64,000 nt of DNA from Carallia brachiata. Lineage: Eukaryota > Streptophyta > Magnoliopsida > Malpighiales > Rhizophoraceae. Shown in pieces: positions 28,201-39,467 of the stretch. Positions within the stretch are counted from its first letter, which is position 1, and the number at the start of each line of letters is the position of its first letter. A program made the translations under genes and the position numbers. The notes beneath the pieces are model-generated. The model saw only the letters and a program-made list of their open reading frames with translations. It was not told where the DNA came from and made no database searches. The stretch is taken from positions 10,963,350 to 11,027,349 of the forward strand of contig JADCRB010000013.1 in assembly GCA_021464245.1 (NCBI GenBank), in the 5' to 3' direction.

Positions 28201-28300
28201 ACATAATCCTATAATACCACACCTGGATGCATTGAAGATGATATTTTGATGCATGGCTAGATAAAAAATTCTGAAAAACACAAACACAAAAACCAGTCTC
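25220..28300. other. TRM3 3' UTR and intergenic region, no gene recognised
   Basis: The beginning should contain the TRM3 3' UTR, but I cannot place a poly(A) site. A stretch at 26216-26349 has an acceptor-like start (TGTAG before 26217) and a donor-like end (GAGGAG then GTAAAT), so alternative 3' exons are possible, but it carries no recognisable protein. The short open frames at 26688-27250 and 27512-28010 look random. Confidence 0.4.
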
Positions 28301-28836
28301 TTACAGTTTTTGCAGGTTGCTGGTTGTTATTGGGAGGACTTGGTTGCTTTGGCTGAAAAAATGAGGTTTTTGCCTGTTGAGCAGACCCCGGTTGAGGGTT
28401 CTGTGACTGGAGAAGACGAAGCTGAGCCTTTTTACTGTTTCCTTTGCCAGAAGCATCGGTTGCATCGCAGCTACCGCCTCCTTGTGTACGGTTATCTCTT
28501 GCTTGATGTTGTGGTGGACGTAATGGTGGTGGTGGTGGTGGTGGTGGTGGACTTGCTGATGCTGATCATCATGAGGGTCCTTTGATGATGATAGTAAACT
28601 TTTCCTTCGGCTCGGCTTCTCCTCGTACACCTTCACTAGCACTGCCTTCCCTTTTCCCTGAAACTCAATATAAACATCAATAGAAAAGTCAGAATTTATT
28701 CAATAAATAGATGAACCTCGTGTTTGCAAGAAAATTAGTGGGAGTCATTTCGAACGGGAAAACAAAAAAATGAAAAGACACACTAAGAACTCAAGCAAAG
28801 AGAAAAATAGAGAAGAATTACTGTTTTGGTAATCAT
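28301..28836 (-). CDS. Small His-rich hypothetical protein, 2 exons
   Basis: I do not recognise the family. Exon 1 (28822-28836) encodes MITKT from the ATG at 28834-28836; a GTAATT donor and TTTCAG acceptor join it in frame to exon 2 (28301-28657, TAA stop). The product is about 123 residues. It opens with a basic, hydrophobic strand-like segment (GKGKAVLVKVYEEKPSRRK), continues with a run of nine His, and ends in a basic region. No signal peptide or membrane segment is seen. A TATA-like TATATATAA lies upstream at about 28935-28944, a sensible distance from a 70-100-base leader. The gene converges with TRM3. The first exon is very short, so the start is plausible rather than proven. The His run is a GGT/CAC-type codon repeat and may vary in length. 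Confidence 0.6.
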
Positions 28837-28934
28837 GATGACCGCACAGATTGGAAGAAAACCAAGGGACTTCTAGCTTTTGGTTTTTAGTTCTCCTGAT
28901 CCTGAATTTGTGAATGTATAGTGTGCAATGTACA

Positions 28935-28944
28935 GTTATATATA
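28935..28944 (-). promoter_or_regulatory. TATA-like box of the His-rich gene
   Basis: On the minus strand the sequence reads TATATATAAC, about 100 bases upstream of the proposed ATG at 28836. A TATA-driven start near 28905 would give a leader of about 70 bases. Confidence 0.45.
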
Positions 28945-31028
28945 GGTTGGTGGATCTACAGCTAATGTGTTTTTTTTTTTTTTTTTCCGTTAATAGTGCG
29001 TGATATCTCTACACGTTATTGCATACGAGACTATTTTCCGTTCGTAGTACTAAGATTGTTGCTGGCCCAAGGAAATTACACTGTGTGATGACTCGAACAC
29101 CAGAACTTGTCTCTTTATAGATCAATCTCATATGAAACTTAAAGGTGTTTAATCACTCGAATCAACCTATTGGATTCTATGGTTAATGTATACACATGAC
29201 AAAGACTGATATATATATATAAGCTGCATATGTATATATGCCAGACTTTATATGCATTCAATAGATGAGTGGGCATCGATCTGTTACGGTAGCCAAACGT
29301 ATACAGAAGGCCAGCGTCAAGTATATTTATGTTGTTGGATGTAATCAAAATTGTAGCCAAACAAACTGACCATAAAATTGACAATATTGGGCCAAATTGT
29401 CTTCTTCCAGGCGGCATTAAAAGGTTAATATTTAAGGTCAAAAATCCAACTTATACAGAATAGATGAGCACTATCCATTTGTAGCTGAGGCACCTAATTT
29501 ATTTTTGTTTTAAAATGAAATGCACGCTGTACAGTGTACACACAAAAATCTTAATTGCCTTCCACATGTCAGCCCAAGTCAGAGTACCTACACTGGGTGC
29601 CGATTTTATCTGGATCCGACCAGAACTCTTTAAAGATGTAATTTGAGTGAATTACACTTTTAAAGATCTTTATACGTGAATTCTTAAGTTTTAATTTTAA
29701 AAAATAATATTAAGTTTATATCAATAAAAAAAATATTTTGTTGTGTAATTCATAATTTAATAAAAAAAATAATGTAATTTGTGTAATGCTAATGCTAAAA
29801 CCATAAATGGCATTGATCACAGCCAAAACCAAGACATACTCAGTCCGGCAACCTTTTTCCTTATATTAATTCACGACGTCTTTAATTGGAAGCAACCAAC
29901 GACTTCTTTTGCTGGCATAAAACAAAATCGATCTCTCTCCCTCTTTCTCTTTTATCATGTGCCAAAGATCCAGGACGTAATCGGATTTTTTTTTCCCCAT
30001 TTTTATCGATCCCCATCATCTCTGTTTTTTTTTTTTTTATGATATTACCTCTCTCTAAAGTCAAGTACCATAAATAAAATATCAACTTAGCTGGTAATTA
30101 GGCGTGTTTCCGCGCAGTCAATTCAAGTTTGAATTTTTACTGTAATAATTTCTTGACATAAGAGATTCAGAGGTTGAATGTCATCACCCTAATATTAGAC
30201 TTAAAAAATCTGATGACCTATGTTCTTTGCTACATTTGTCAAGCGTTTCTTTTTTCTATTAAAAAAATAATGAGTTAATCTGAACTGACTCTACTCCAAA
30301 CTACTGTAATATAAACTGACCTGAAATGACTCAATCTAAAATAACTTGAATCTAAAACAACCAAACCCAACTAATAACTAATGATAATATTTTGACGCTC
30401 TAACTGTAAGTAGCTTAATATCAAATCAATAGTTATAGACAAGAATACTATGATGCATGCCTGTCAGTTTCAATTGCACTGGAGGCAGGTTTATTATTAT
30501 TATTATTATTTTTTGAACTGTGAGGCAGGTTTCTTCGAGTGATCAAACCAAGCAATGGCTGGTAATATCCTTTTCAGCTTTTTCTTGGGGCTATTTGTAG
30601 TTACCAGTTGCGGCTTTCCGAGTGTTTTGTCTGCGCAAATTTTCGTCTTCCCTTTCCCTCCCTAATTTATAATTCAACTAGGAGACGACTTTTTTTAAAT
30701 TAAGCAATTATCCAGTTAAACCTTCTTCTATGAAATCCCTGAGGAGCATTCCATTTCCACTTAATATTCAGGAGTTGTGAAGTAGAAATGCCATGACTGA
30801 GATGGTGATGAGACTTGGCTCTACCGGCGGGTTTAATATCTTTGTTTTAAACTCAAAAAATCAATAATAATTGATAAAGCAGCATGATTTGCGTGGTACG
30901 CTTGAGAAAAGCTATGTTAGAATGGATAGAAAACTTAGATTATAATAGCATCCACACAACATATTGGAGTAACACAGATTCAAAATGATACAAATAGTAA
31001 TAACCAACGCTTATTGATGGCCGTCTGG
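28945..31028. other. Intergenic region, AT-rich
   Basis: It contains poly-T runs (28969-28986 and about 30024-30036), an (ATT)n run at about 30492-30510 and no long gene. The only protein-like item is the 36-codon ORF at 30555-30665, listed separately. Confidence 0.4.
30555..30665 (+). CDS. Possible short secreted peptide ORF (36 aa)
   Basis: The ATG at 30555-30557 sits in a good plant start context (AAGCAATGGCT). The ORF runs 36 codons to TAA. The translation begins like a signal peptide: a short polar start, a hydrophobic core (ILFSFFLGLFVVTS), then small residues before a possible cleavage site after VLSA. That leaves only QIFVFPFPP as the mature part, so it may be a truncated gene, the first exon of something longer, or chance. 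No homologue is recognised. Confidence 0.25.
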   Translation: MAGNILFSFFLGLFVVTSCGFPSVLSAQIFVFPFPP

Positions 31029-33442
31029 CTATTCCTTTTTAGAACTGCTAGAGGTGTCATCCTGCCAAGTTGCTTGCCACTGCTTGTCATAGAAGGTTGT
31101 CTCTTCGAACAACTTCTTTAGATTCTCTATATCTTCATTCTTCCGAATGAGAAGTACACCTACCACTGCCAACAAACAATAGAGTCTTGCAGAAAAAGTT
31201 GCCCATTTGATCAACCAGACCAACCCCAGTCAAGCTGTCAACCAGGTAAGCCATGAAGAATCCAATCATTGCAGCCCTGCCTACATCTCATAAAACCACA
31301 TTAGTTAGACTGGTAGAAGCCAGTAGGCTGGAATAATTCTTGTGCACATAAGGAACTTTACAAACCATTTAGTAGTTCCGCTTCAGGTAGATGGAACCTT
31401 TTCATCCATGCCCACCAGGGTATAATTGATGTGTCAAAAACTACAGGGTCATCATTACTGGTTGATTCAGGGTTACCCTCGAGCCATTTTCTCCGCCTAA
31501 CCTCTGAAAAAAAGTTAACATAAGCATTTCAGTTAGATACCAAGTAAGGCCTATAAAGGAATATAGAAAATTGAATATGATGGATATAATCCGGACTTAT
31601 CCCATCTTCACTTCAACCAATCCATCTTCCTTAATAAAACAAACAATTCAACAAAAAGCACATCATAATACAGGTGTCCCAGCCACAACATAAGTGCCAT
31701 CAGAGTGATAGATGGCTGTTTTTTTATTTACTTTTTCTTGCCCTACTAATTGCTGATGATAAAATAGAACTCTGGATTTGCTCATTCACTTCATAATCTA
31801 ATAAAAAATAGGTCGTGTTGTGAACACAAGCAATGTTGTCCTTAAGAACTTAAGGACAAACTTTATAATCTGATACAAAATAGTTCTTCTGTTGTGAAGT
31901 CAAGCAATGCTGTCCTCAAAGCTCAAAGTAATCATCAGAAAAAGAACAAACGCTATTGACGCAATATGTTCTTCCAAGCAACAAACCCAGAACTGGTGAA
32001 ATCTCAAACAGATGAGTGGCTGTTATGCTGTTTTGGCAACGCTTCAATTTCCATAAGTCCAATCATCTTAGAGGACAAAGAAGAATAAGAAAACTGGATG
32101 TGGTTAACTTGCATGGCCACAATTTTCTTTTCAAACAAAAGAGCAACTTTAACTGCAGAAATCCCATCCCTTAAAGATATAAAAATCCAAACTGTATGCA
32201 CTAGAACTATATTCCAAATTGGAAGTTGCAACACAATCAGTTATAACAGCAGCCTAATAAAACCCCGAGCTTGCATGCAGTTGGTTTCTTCTAGGACTGA
32301 GAGGCCACAAGGTTAGATCTACTCTAACTGCCTGCAAGAAAAGATTGCATTCCAACCTCTGAGCAACAAGTTAGCTAATGGGACGCCTTAGGTACAGCAT
32401 GAATTGTAGCTATGTGAAAAGATATTGCTTCGACGTTCTGTCATGCATTGCACTTGTATTAAATCCCCAACACAGCACGATTACCTAATTGGTTGATCAT
32501 GTACATAAATCCACACAACATATATGAACACAGCAAAAGTAATTAACTTTACCAATGCCATCTTCTCTCCCACTCAACCCAGCCAAGAAATTCTACTTCC
32601 ACGATCAAACTTGGTGTGACTCAGGCAAAACACAAATGACTCATTTTCTCATAGAATCATTTGAAGCCAATGTTTTCAGTTTCTGTCTACTTCAAATCCA
32701 GTGAGCACTCATCCTAATACATTAGTTTAGATCATTTTTCAGCCAAAGTTACCATCTTTTGGGTCACTGAAGCTGAATTGTAATATTCTTCACACCCCCA
32801 ATCATAGGCAGTCATACTCAACAGGACACTAATTCTGCACTTAACAAGAAAAAAGGTAGCAACTTGCAATGGATTTTCTGTTAAACTCCATTACTACTCC
32901 AGTCATGCGGACACTGACTAAACTGCAAAATGACCCACTCCAAATAAAAGTTTTTTTTTTTTTTTTTTAAATCCATAAAAAAGGACTAAAAATACTCAAG
33001 TAAATAAAAAATCAAAGGATAAAGCAAAAAGGAGGTCAAAACATCTCACCAGCATCAATAACAGCATCCCAATCAGTTTTCCCATCTTTCTGAAACTGCT
33101 TCAAATCCCAAGTTCCACCAATCCATCTGGGGTCCACAAATCTACTCTCCACCTTCACTTCCTTCTCTTCTGCCACCGCCCCATTATTCCCCAAGGAGCT
33201 TCCTCGGCCACCACCGGAGCCAACCCAGAAGGCTTCTGTTCTCCTACTTTCGCTTCCTCCACAGTGGCAGTAGCAGGGGCTGAAACTCCGGCTCCATTGT
33301 CAGTGGACGACTTGGGGACGCAGAGGAAGAGAAAAGGCTTTGTGGGTCTGAGAGAAAGAGTGGGTTTGTGGGTGAAATAGGGCTTGGAGAGGAGAGGTGG
33401 CTGAAGAAGATGGGTTAGCTGAGAAGGAGAGAACAAGGCCAT
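31029..33442 (-). CDS. LIL3: Light-harvesting-like protein LIL3, chloroplast, 3 exons
   Basis: LIL3 is a thylakoid LHC-superfamily protein. From published family work it binds chlorophyll and anchors and stabilises geranylgeranyl reductase (and interacts with protochlorophyllide reductase) in chlorophyll synthesis. Exons on the minus strand: 33050-33442, 31366-31503, 31029-31280 (TAG stop). The start MALFSP at 33440-33442 was chosen because it opens a Ser/Pro-rich transit peptide. Landmarks in order: [16 protein letters not shown] in exon 1; [12 protein letters not shown] and [19 protein letters not shown] in exon 2; the LHC motif [13 protein letters not shown] across the exon 2-3 junction; a second hydrophobic segment; then [18 protein letters not shown] and [10 protein letters not shown]. 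The rebuilt length is about 260 residues, normal for LIL3. Frames break twice: one base missing near 33190 and one extra near 31170 (see findings). Identification is secure; functionality as printed is not. Confidence 0.9.
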
Positions 33443-34880
33443 TGAAATGAGCCCTTTTTTTTTTTTTTTCTTCTTTTCTTTCCTACGGAGCTTTTGGCGT
33501 GTCTTGTCCGTTAGCACATGGCTGATGGCTTCGTTTGCTCAGTAGGAAGTGAGTTATCCTCTGGAATTGACCAATAGGAGGTTTCTTCTACTTCAATTGA
33601 CTAAAATAATAGAAAAATATAGGTAAAGGCAGAATAATGCATAACAGATATAATAATTAATTAATTATTTGGTGTAATCAATTGATTAGTTAAAATTAAT
33701 TGATTAGTATTTATAATAAAAATAAATATATTTTTTATTAAATTTTTATTATAAATATTAATAATCAATCAATTGATTATAATAGATTTGTTTTATGTTT
33801 GGCTTACAAATAATTAGAAATCAGATTAAGTATTTATTCCTATATGCAATGAAAAATATTTTATAAGTAACTGAAATTAGAAAGCGGGGTGGCGTGGAGC
33901 ACGTTTCTCTTATACGTGAAGAATTAAATGATTATAACATACCTAAGTATTAGATAGATGAAAATTTAATTTCACTTTTTTCTCCAAATGATAGATACGT
34001 TTTGCAATAAAGTTGGGGGTGAAATTTTCTTTTCCTTGTGTTTATCTTGTATTAATTTGGAGCTCATTATCCAATCTTATTCATAACTTGATACATCCTT
34101 AGAAAATGAAGCTTCAAAAATAGTCATCGATGTTTGTTCATGTTTAGCAGCAAATAACAAAAAGGTAAAAAGGATCAAGCCAAGAGATAGGAAAAAAAAA
34201 TATCATACATTTTAGTTTGACTTGCAAATCTCCTAGATATTTATGTTAAACAACTTCTTTTTAATTCGTAAAATTAATTGTTATAAACTTTGGTTATGCT
34301 TTAACTAACTATAATTGCATGTAAAATTACGTACAACTAAGATTTAAATTGTTTAAAAAATACAATAGAAATAACTTGTTTTATCGTAGACGATGACACT
34401 ATGCTTATCGTTTTTCATAAATAACTTGTTTGTGCTTAAGTGTTAATTTTTTAATTATTTATTCTTAAATAACTTGTTTATACTTATCAAGATGATGAGT
34501 CCCATCTACTTTTATTTTATTTTTATTTTTTGAAAAAATCGTTGTATGAGTATTGAGTATAATTCAGTTGGTTGAGATTTAGTATTTTTAACCTCTAAGT
34601 CTAGAGTTTCAAAAAAAAAAAAAAACTGTTGTATATGTATAATGTTAAGGTTAATGTGTACCGAATATAAAAATATAGTACAACAAACCCAAACTTGATA
34701 TATAATAATTAAAATTATTATGTAATAGATTTAAAATTAATATATAATACAGATGAAAAAATAAAATAAAATAAAATTACAGCCTTAACCCGTCTTTCGT
34801 TTCCGTCCGCCTATTGTACAATACATAAGGAATGGAAAACTAAAAATTATAACTCTGTTTCCTTTACACCAAAAAGAAAT
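33443..34880. other. Intergenic, AT-rich, between LIL3 and ankyrin gene A
   Basis: It starts with the LIL3 leader and promoter, including a poly-A/T run at 33453-33469. The rest is low-complexity AT sequence, including repeated TTAATTGATTAGT-type words near 33660-33780, and one short SINE (34554-34627). No gene is seen. Confidence 0.4.
34554..34627 (+). mobile_element. Short SINE-like insert
   Basis: A 74-bp segment with an A-box-like stretch (AATTCAGTTGGTTGAGAT), a weak B-box-like stretch (AAGTCTAGAGTTTC) and an A-run tail. It is flanked by near-identical repeats, GTTGTATGAGTAT (34541-34553) and GTTGTATATGTAT (34628-34640). Its small size makes the call tentative. Confidence 0.45.
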
Positions 34881-36222
34881 CTAAGTCTTGAGGTTCCAGG
34901 CACCTTTCCCCATATTACGCCTTTCCCGTTTCCGCCGATGAATCTCAAATGCCACAAGGTGAAAAAATATCAATATCGCCCCGAACATCAAGAGCAGGAA
35001 CATCGTAGTATGGTCCAGAGATGGGAAGATCGTGAACACGGAAACAAAGTACGAACAAGACATAAACATCGTACATGCTTCCAGGAAAAACGCAAAAGGC
35101 AGGCCCATGACCAGGACAATGATCGTGCACACAGACGCACAGAATCCTGAAGTGTTCAGCAGGCCGAAGTAGGAGCTTTCCCATGACCCCATGATCATTT
35201 TCCCGGCCTCGTGGCGCGGTGTGCTCTCCTGCCAGTACCCGCCTGGCGGGCTGAGTACTGCTTGGTAGGTTGCTGTGGCTATTAGCACAGCAACAACCAG
35301 GACTACGCTGCGAATGTCGCCGGCAATGTTTCCTAGTCCTCGAGCATGGCCAATCACTCCCAGGTGCCTGTCTCGCCTCTGGATTAGCGAGTTCAGGAAA
35401 TATGAGACCATCGACGCTCGCCGCAGTATGATTCCCATATCGGGGTTCTGTGCTTGACCTTGGCTTTCGAAGATGTCCATTGCAGTGGAATTTTGGAGAT
35501 TCTTTGCGTCCATGTTCAAACTATTCAGCAATAACTCTGCTGCCTTCAATTCATTGAATAAAAAAATCAAGCAAACTTCTGATTAGATTGAATCATGAAG
35601 AAATATTGTGAAAGTTTTAGTAGTTATTTGGGGAATTGGGATTTACCTTGAGTGAATTTGTGTATACTGCAATGTGCAAGATTGTGTTGCCATCTTCATC
35701 TTTCCAATTCAGGATCTCTTCCTTGCTCACCCTGTGAACAAAGCCAAACAGAACACGGAGAGCTCCCAATTTTCTGTTTTTGATGGCAACGTGAAGTGCA
35801 GTTTCTCTGCAAATCGTTATGTCCTCGATGGACGAGGGACAGGAGAACAGAAGTTCTTTCAGGAAAGAAACATTTCCCATTTTGGCTACGAGATGCAATG
35901 GTGTCATCCCCTCCTTTCCTTTGACTCGGATAAGGTCCGGGTCTATCGATACAAGCCCTCTAACAGTATCAATATTCTGCATTTCTAAGGCCAGGTGCAT
36001 GGTGCTCAGCCCGTCTTTGTTAAGCTTTGATGCAAGTGATGGCTTTAGTCTTGCAACTTCCAAGGCGAAACGGGTGTTCCCGGACCTTGCAGCTACATGT
36101 ACTGGAGTCTCATCAAAGGGTATCTTTTCCAGACGGTCTAGAACATATGGATCTCTTGCAAGAATCTCATATATCTGGTTGACATGTCCTTCCGCCGCAG
36201 CAGCCTTCAAGTTATCTTCCAT
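34881..36222 (-). CDS. Ankyrin-repeat PGG-domain membrane protein A (BDA1/ACD6-like)
   Basis: Two coding exons, 35647-36222 and 34881-35543, are joined in phase 0 across a 103-bp intron, giving 412 residues. The N-terminal half holds about five ankyrin repeats (for example TPVHVAARSGN, TPLHLVAKMGN, TALHVAIKNRK, DGNTILHIAVYT). A PGG domain follows (core LIATATYQAVLSPPGG, about residues 279-294), with four predicted membrane helices to the end and a basic tail (HRRKRERR). Family knowledge: plant ankyrin-PGG proteins such as ACD6 and BDA1 act at membranes in immunity and cell-death control; the specific role here is unknown. The start is ATG at 36220-36222, just after a good acceptor (CTCTCATATACAG), which suggests an upstream 5' UTR intron. 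This is the only copy of the four in the window with no visible lesion. Confidence 0.9.
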
Positions 36223-36385
36223 ATGCACTGTATATGAGAGGAACGATCAGTTTTTAGAGATTTCTTGACTTACACCAGAAATTAACAGGGAGATAGAATT
36301 AGGATTCAAGACACCCATTGATCATAAGAAAATCAACAGCTGATAAAGCGACTGAATCACCATAGTAATTATTTTTAAGGAAGGG

Positions 36386-36452
36386 CGGCCATCTTGGACT
36401 TGAACCATAGACCTCGCCCGTGAAGTAAATCATCACACCTATGGTTCAAATT
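36386..36452 (-). other. Plastid-derived fragment: 3' exon of chloroplast trnI-GAU plus end of its intron (NUPT)
   Basis: Read on the minus strand, this gives the end of the chloroplast trnI-GAU group II intron (GGTGTGATGATTTACTTCAC) followed by the second tRNA exon (GGGCGAGGTCTATGGTTCAA and onward to GATGGCC), with a few substitutions. The match is from memory of the conserved plastid gene. The tRNA is half and diverged, so it is not a functional tRNA gene. It sits in the proposed 5' UTR intron of ankyrin gene A. Confidence 0.6.
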
Positions 36453-36461
36453 TATGCAGCT

Positions 36462-36562
36462 TACAGCATTGATTAGCACAATGGTAAAGAGTGTCCATGA
36501 AGCTTTGTGTTTGAACCAGTAAGCAGTGAAGGTGGGAAATCTGAAGTCAATAAAAAAAACTT
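36462..36562 (+). mobile_element. SINE-like insert
   Basis: It has an A-box-like stretch (TTAGCACAATGGTAAAG, about 36473-36489), a B-box-like GTTTGAACC (about 36509-36517) and ends in an A-run (about 36552-36559). The layout is that of a tRNA-derived SINE. I found no convincing target duplication. Confidence 0.4.
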
Positions 36563-38100
36563 GTGAATTGTAATACAATGGCGTACAGTCTGAATGGGAA
36601 GCCTTCGTAGACTTGGAAAACCGGCAAGGCCCTAAGCTTTGAGTTGCGCTGGCTATGAAGAGGGTACTCACAAAAAACTCTAAACAAATTGAAGCTAAGA
36701 GTTTTTGCGTTGTGATGCCAAAGTTTGGGGTGCATAAGTTGACTAGCAACTCTAGACTCTAGTTGAGTTCTAGTAGACTGATGTGATCAATTTGACAGTT
36801 TTCTCCAAACTCAGGTTAGTTATTTTTTAAATATCCATTATCTCGTGCTGAGGATTGGTGATAAGCATAGGCTTACGAAGATTGTGTTGTTCCTCCTATT
36901 TCTAAGTACACTAGTATTATTTGTTATTTCTCCTATTCTTAGTTTTTTTTTTTTTTTGCCAACGTAAAAATATTAGCAATTAGCTTATTAAATATTAAAA
37001 GAAAAGAAAAATAAGTCTAAATATGTCGCATGAGGTGTACAGTATTTTGTGCGCAAACGCCCAAAACCCCAAATTGGTGGGGATTGTTATGGACGGGCTC
37101 GTAATCAAACTCCTCACCCTGTTCCCATTCTTGAGGCGAGTGGTCAACTAAGTTAAGCCTGGTTGGTTTTTATTCCTAGTATTGAGAGGTAATATTTTAG
37201 GAAGAGTTATAATCTAATTGTAATTAAGTCCTTTTTTTGTAAGTTGGTCCTTTAATAACATTTATAAGCAGCCAGGCTTCCTGTACATAGTTTACTAACA
37301 TACACAAACAAGAACATAAGAAAATTGTGCACTTTTTTTTTTCTTTTTTTGAAAGCTGGATGCAATCTGCTTAATGCATATATATATGCGCTTATGAAAA
37401 CCAAATGCTAATTAACTTTCATCAAAATGGGATATTTTCTCACCTCAATCAAAACGCAAATGCAGAATTAAGGGTATAACAAGTCCGTACTGTTGTTAAT
37501 TGGCTCAACACGGATACTGCATAGTAGACTGGACCTCTCCACTTTGTTCTTGGATCCGCCGACTAAAACGTGGACATTTGATCTGGTTGAGGAAAAGTCC
37601 ACCATAAATTACAAAAGTCCCCTCGAAAGAAATAATATATAAATGCATGATTGCTGACACTATCAACCACAAATCTCTTTGCCAATATATACATAGATAG
37701 ATTTTTAAATTTAACTCACTTTAAAAGTTAGTCAAATTAACTTAATTTAAAATGTAACTAGAAAACAATAAATTTGAAATAACCTCAATCGAAATTAAAA
37801 CAAGTTGATAAAATATATTTTTAAAGTCTAAAATCATGTATTTGTTACCTTCTTATATAGAAAATGGTAAGTAGAGCAAGCACGGAGAATAACGGCCGTT
37901 AGGCATGCAACCGCCGATCTAGGCTAATAAACGTCTAAGCTACGAAACACGGAAACCTTACCAGTATATGTTTATCCGAAAGAAAAATCATATAGTTACA
38001 CACACTCGAGTTTGACAAAAATAAAAACGGATAAACTATTTCATTAACTCCATGCTTTCCACGTATTATATTAAATAGATATACAAAGTCTTACACTTAC

Positions 38101-38410
38101 CCGAGTTTTTGTCCTTCTCCTTTTTTTGTTGATGAGGTCTCACAGAGCTATTGAGCTGTGACTGGCAGTTGTTAGACAACAGAAAACAGCTCCAGAGCTC
38201 TGGGGGTACTAGACGAGGGATCAGAGCAGCCTGAGCTCTAGGTGCTGCTTGATGAGGGCCGACGATGGTTTGTTCTTCATGCCTTCCATTGGAAAAGCGT
38301 ATTTGAGAGAGAGACTGAAGGGAAGGAATAGTAGTGTTTGTGTTTCAGCCTTCAGGAGGATATGCCTTTAGAGACTGGAGAGAGAGAGAGAGCGCTGCAC
38401 ATATGTAGAC
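38101..38410 (-). other. Probable non-coding first exon (5' UTR) of ankyrin gene A
   Basis: On the minus strand there is a TATA box (38434-38440), then a CT-rich leader, then a GC-richer stretch ending in a perfect donor (CTCGG then GTAAGT at 38100-38095). The nearest fitting acceptor on the same strand is TATACAG at about 36229, immediately before the ankyrin A start codon. That gives a 5' UTR intron of about 1.87 kb. The linkage is inferred from these sites only; the exon could instead belong to a separate transcript. The 5' end is estimated from the TATA spacing. Confidence 0.5.
38221..38289 (-). CDS. 22-codon upstream ORF in the proposed 5' UTR exon
   Basis: This is the first ATG downstream of the TATA box on the minus strand, in acceptable context (CCAATGGAAGG). 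It encodes MEGMKNKPSSALIKQHLELR plus two Leu, then TGA. If the exon is spliced to ankyrin gene A, it would act as a uORF and lower translation of the main frame. Conservation is unknown. Confidence 0.3.
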   Translation of the reverse strand: MEGMKNKPSSALIKQHLELRLL

Positions 38411-38433
38411 ATCTGCCTGCCTACCTTTAATTC

Positions 38434-38440
38434 ATTTATA
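38434..38440 (-). promoter_or_regulatory. TATA box upstream of the ankyrin A 5' UTR exon
   Basis: The minus strand reads TATTATAAATG here, a good TATA box. It is followed at the usual distance by a CT-rich leader, including a (CT)n run, typical of plant 5' UTRs. Confidence 0.5.
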
Positions 38441-39467
38441 ATAGCAGGTTTTTTTTGTCAGTTTCAGAGGGAAAAAAAAAAAAAACACAAAACAGGCATA
38501 TATCAATTTATTAATTAATTTATATAATTATATAATTAATTTTAATAACCAGCCAGAAGGTGGAGGCGTACAGCCAGCTGGCTTCGGCAGAAGCCGTGAC
38601 GAATATTCCACCATCAAAATCTTCATTGCAACTTTCAGTCGTTACCTGTAAATCCATGTCTTCAGCCAGTAAATGGTCTTTCAGAGATGCCGGGAATCTC
38701 CAAAATCGTCCGCAAGAAAAAATAATATAACACAGAAGTTTCTAAATTTACGCATTTAGTAATATTTCTTTCTTTTTTTTTTTGTTGTCTTAATCAGGAG
38801 GGTAAACCCAAAATTTAGAAGTTACATCCCTACAAAAAGAGACACCGACTACATCCTCTGCAATTATGTGCTGTAGACTTACTGAAGATTGTTGGAGAAC
38901 AGTGAGACCCCGATTTTGTGTAAAAACCAACGAAACAAGCAAATTAGCAAATACGATTTCCAGTCACACTAACTATTAACTATGGACTAGCAGTGCAGAC
39001 CAATCCTTGTGCAATAGCTCGTTAAATCTGAGACAACAATATATGAGTTAATTGGACACATGATAGCCCAAGTAAATTTTGATAGAGTACAAATTTATAA
39101 AGTTGAATAGACTATTACGTTTGTTATAGTTTAGTAGTTAAAGGATTTGTTTGTACTACAATGATAATGAATTTCAATATTTACCAAGATATTATGTTCC
39201 TTTTTTTCCCGAAATCTGTTAGGGTGCAATAAAATTTTTACTAGGAATATTATTTTTTTTAAAAATGTGACAAACGCCCACACGATCAATGAAATCCGCT
39301 TCTTGCTAAAAATATGTACAGAACAGAATTCATGTTATGTAGATTAATAGTTCAATCCACATATGTTACAAACAAGGAAAGGTATGCAATTACTAAGTCA
39401 CACAATACAGGCAATCATTATCTTTTCTAAATTTATTCGACAGCTCAAGTGGTGTTTATGTCAAATG

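Noticed and set aside
29139..29441. 100-codon minus-strand open frame
   Set aside because: Low-complexity AT composition, including repeats of TATATA read as Ile/Tyr; no supporting signals.
36386..36452. Functional tRNA gene
   Set aside because: Only the 3' half of a tRNA is present, preceded by plastid intron sequence, so it is a dead plastid insertion.
36375..36749. 124-codon minus-strand open frame
   Set aside because: It overlaps the plastid trnI fragment and a SINE-like insert, so the frame is a by-product of those inserts.
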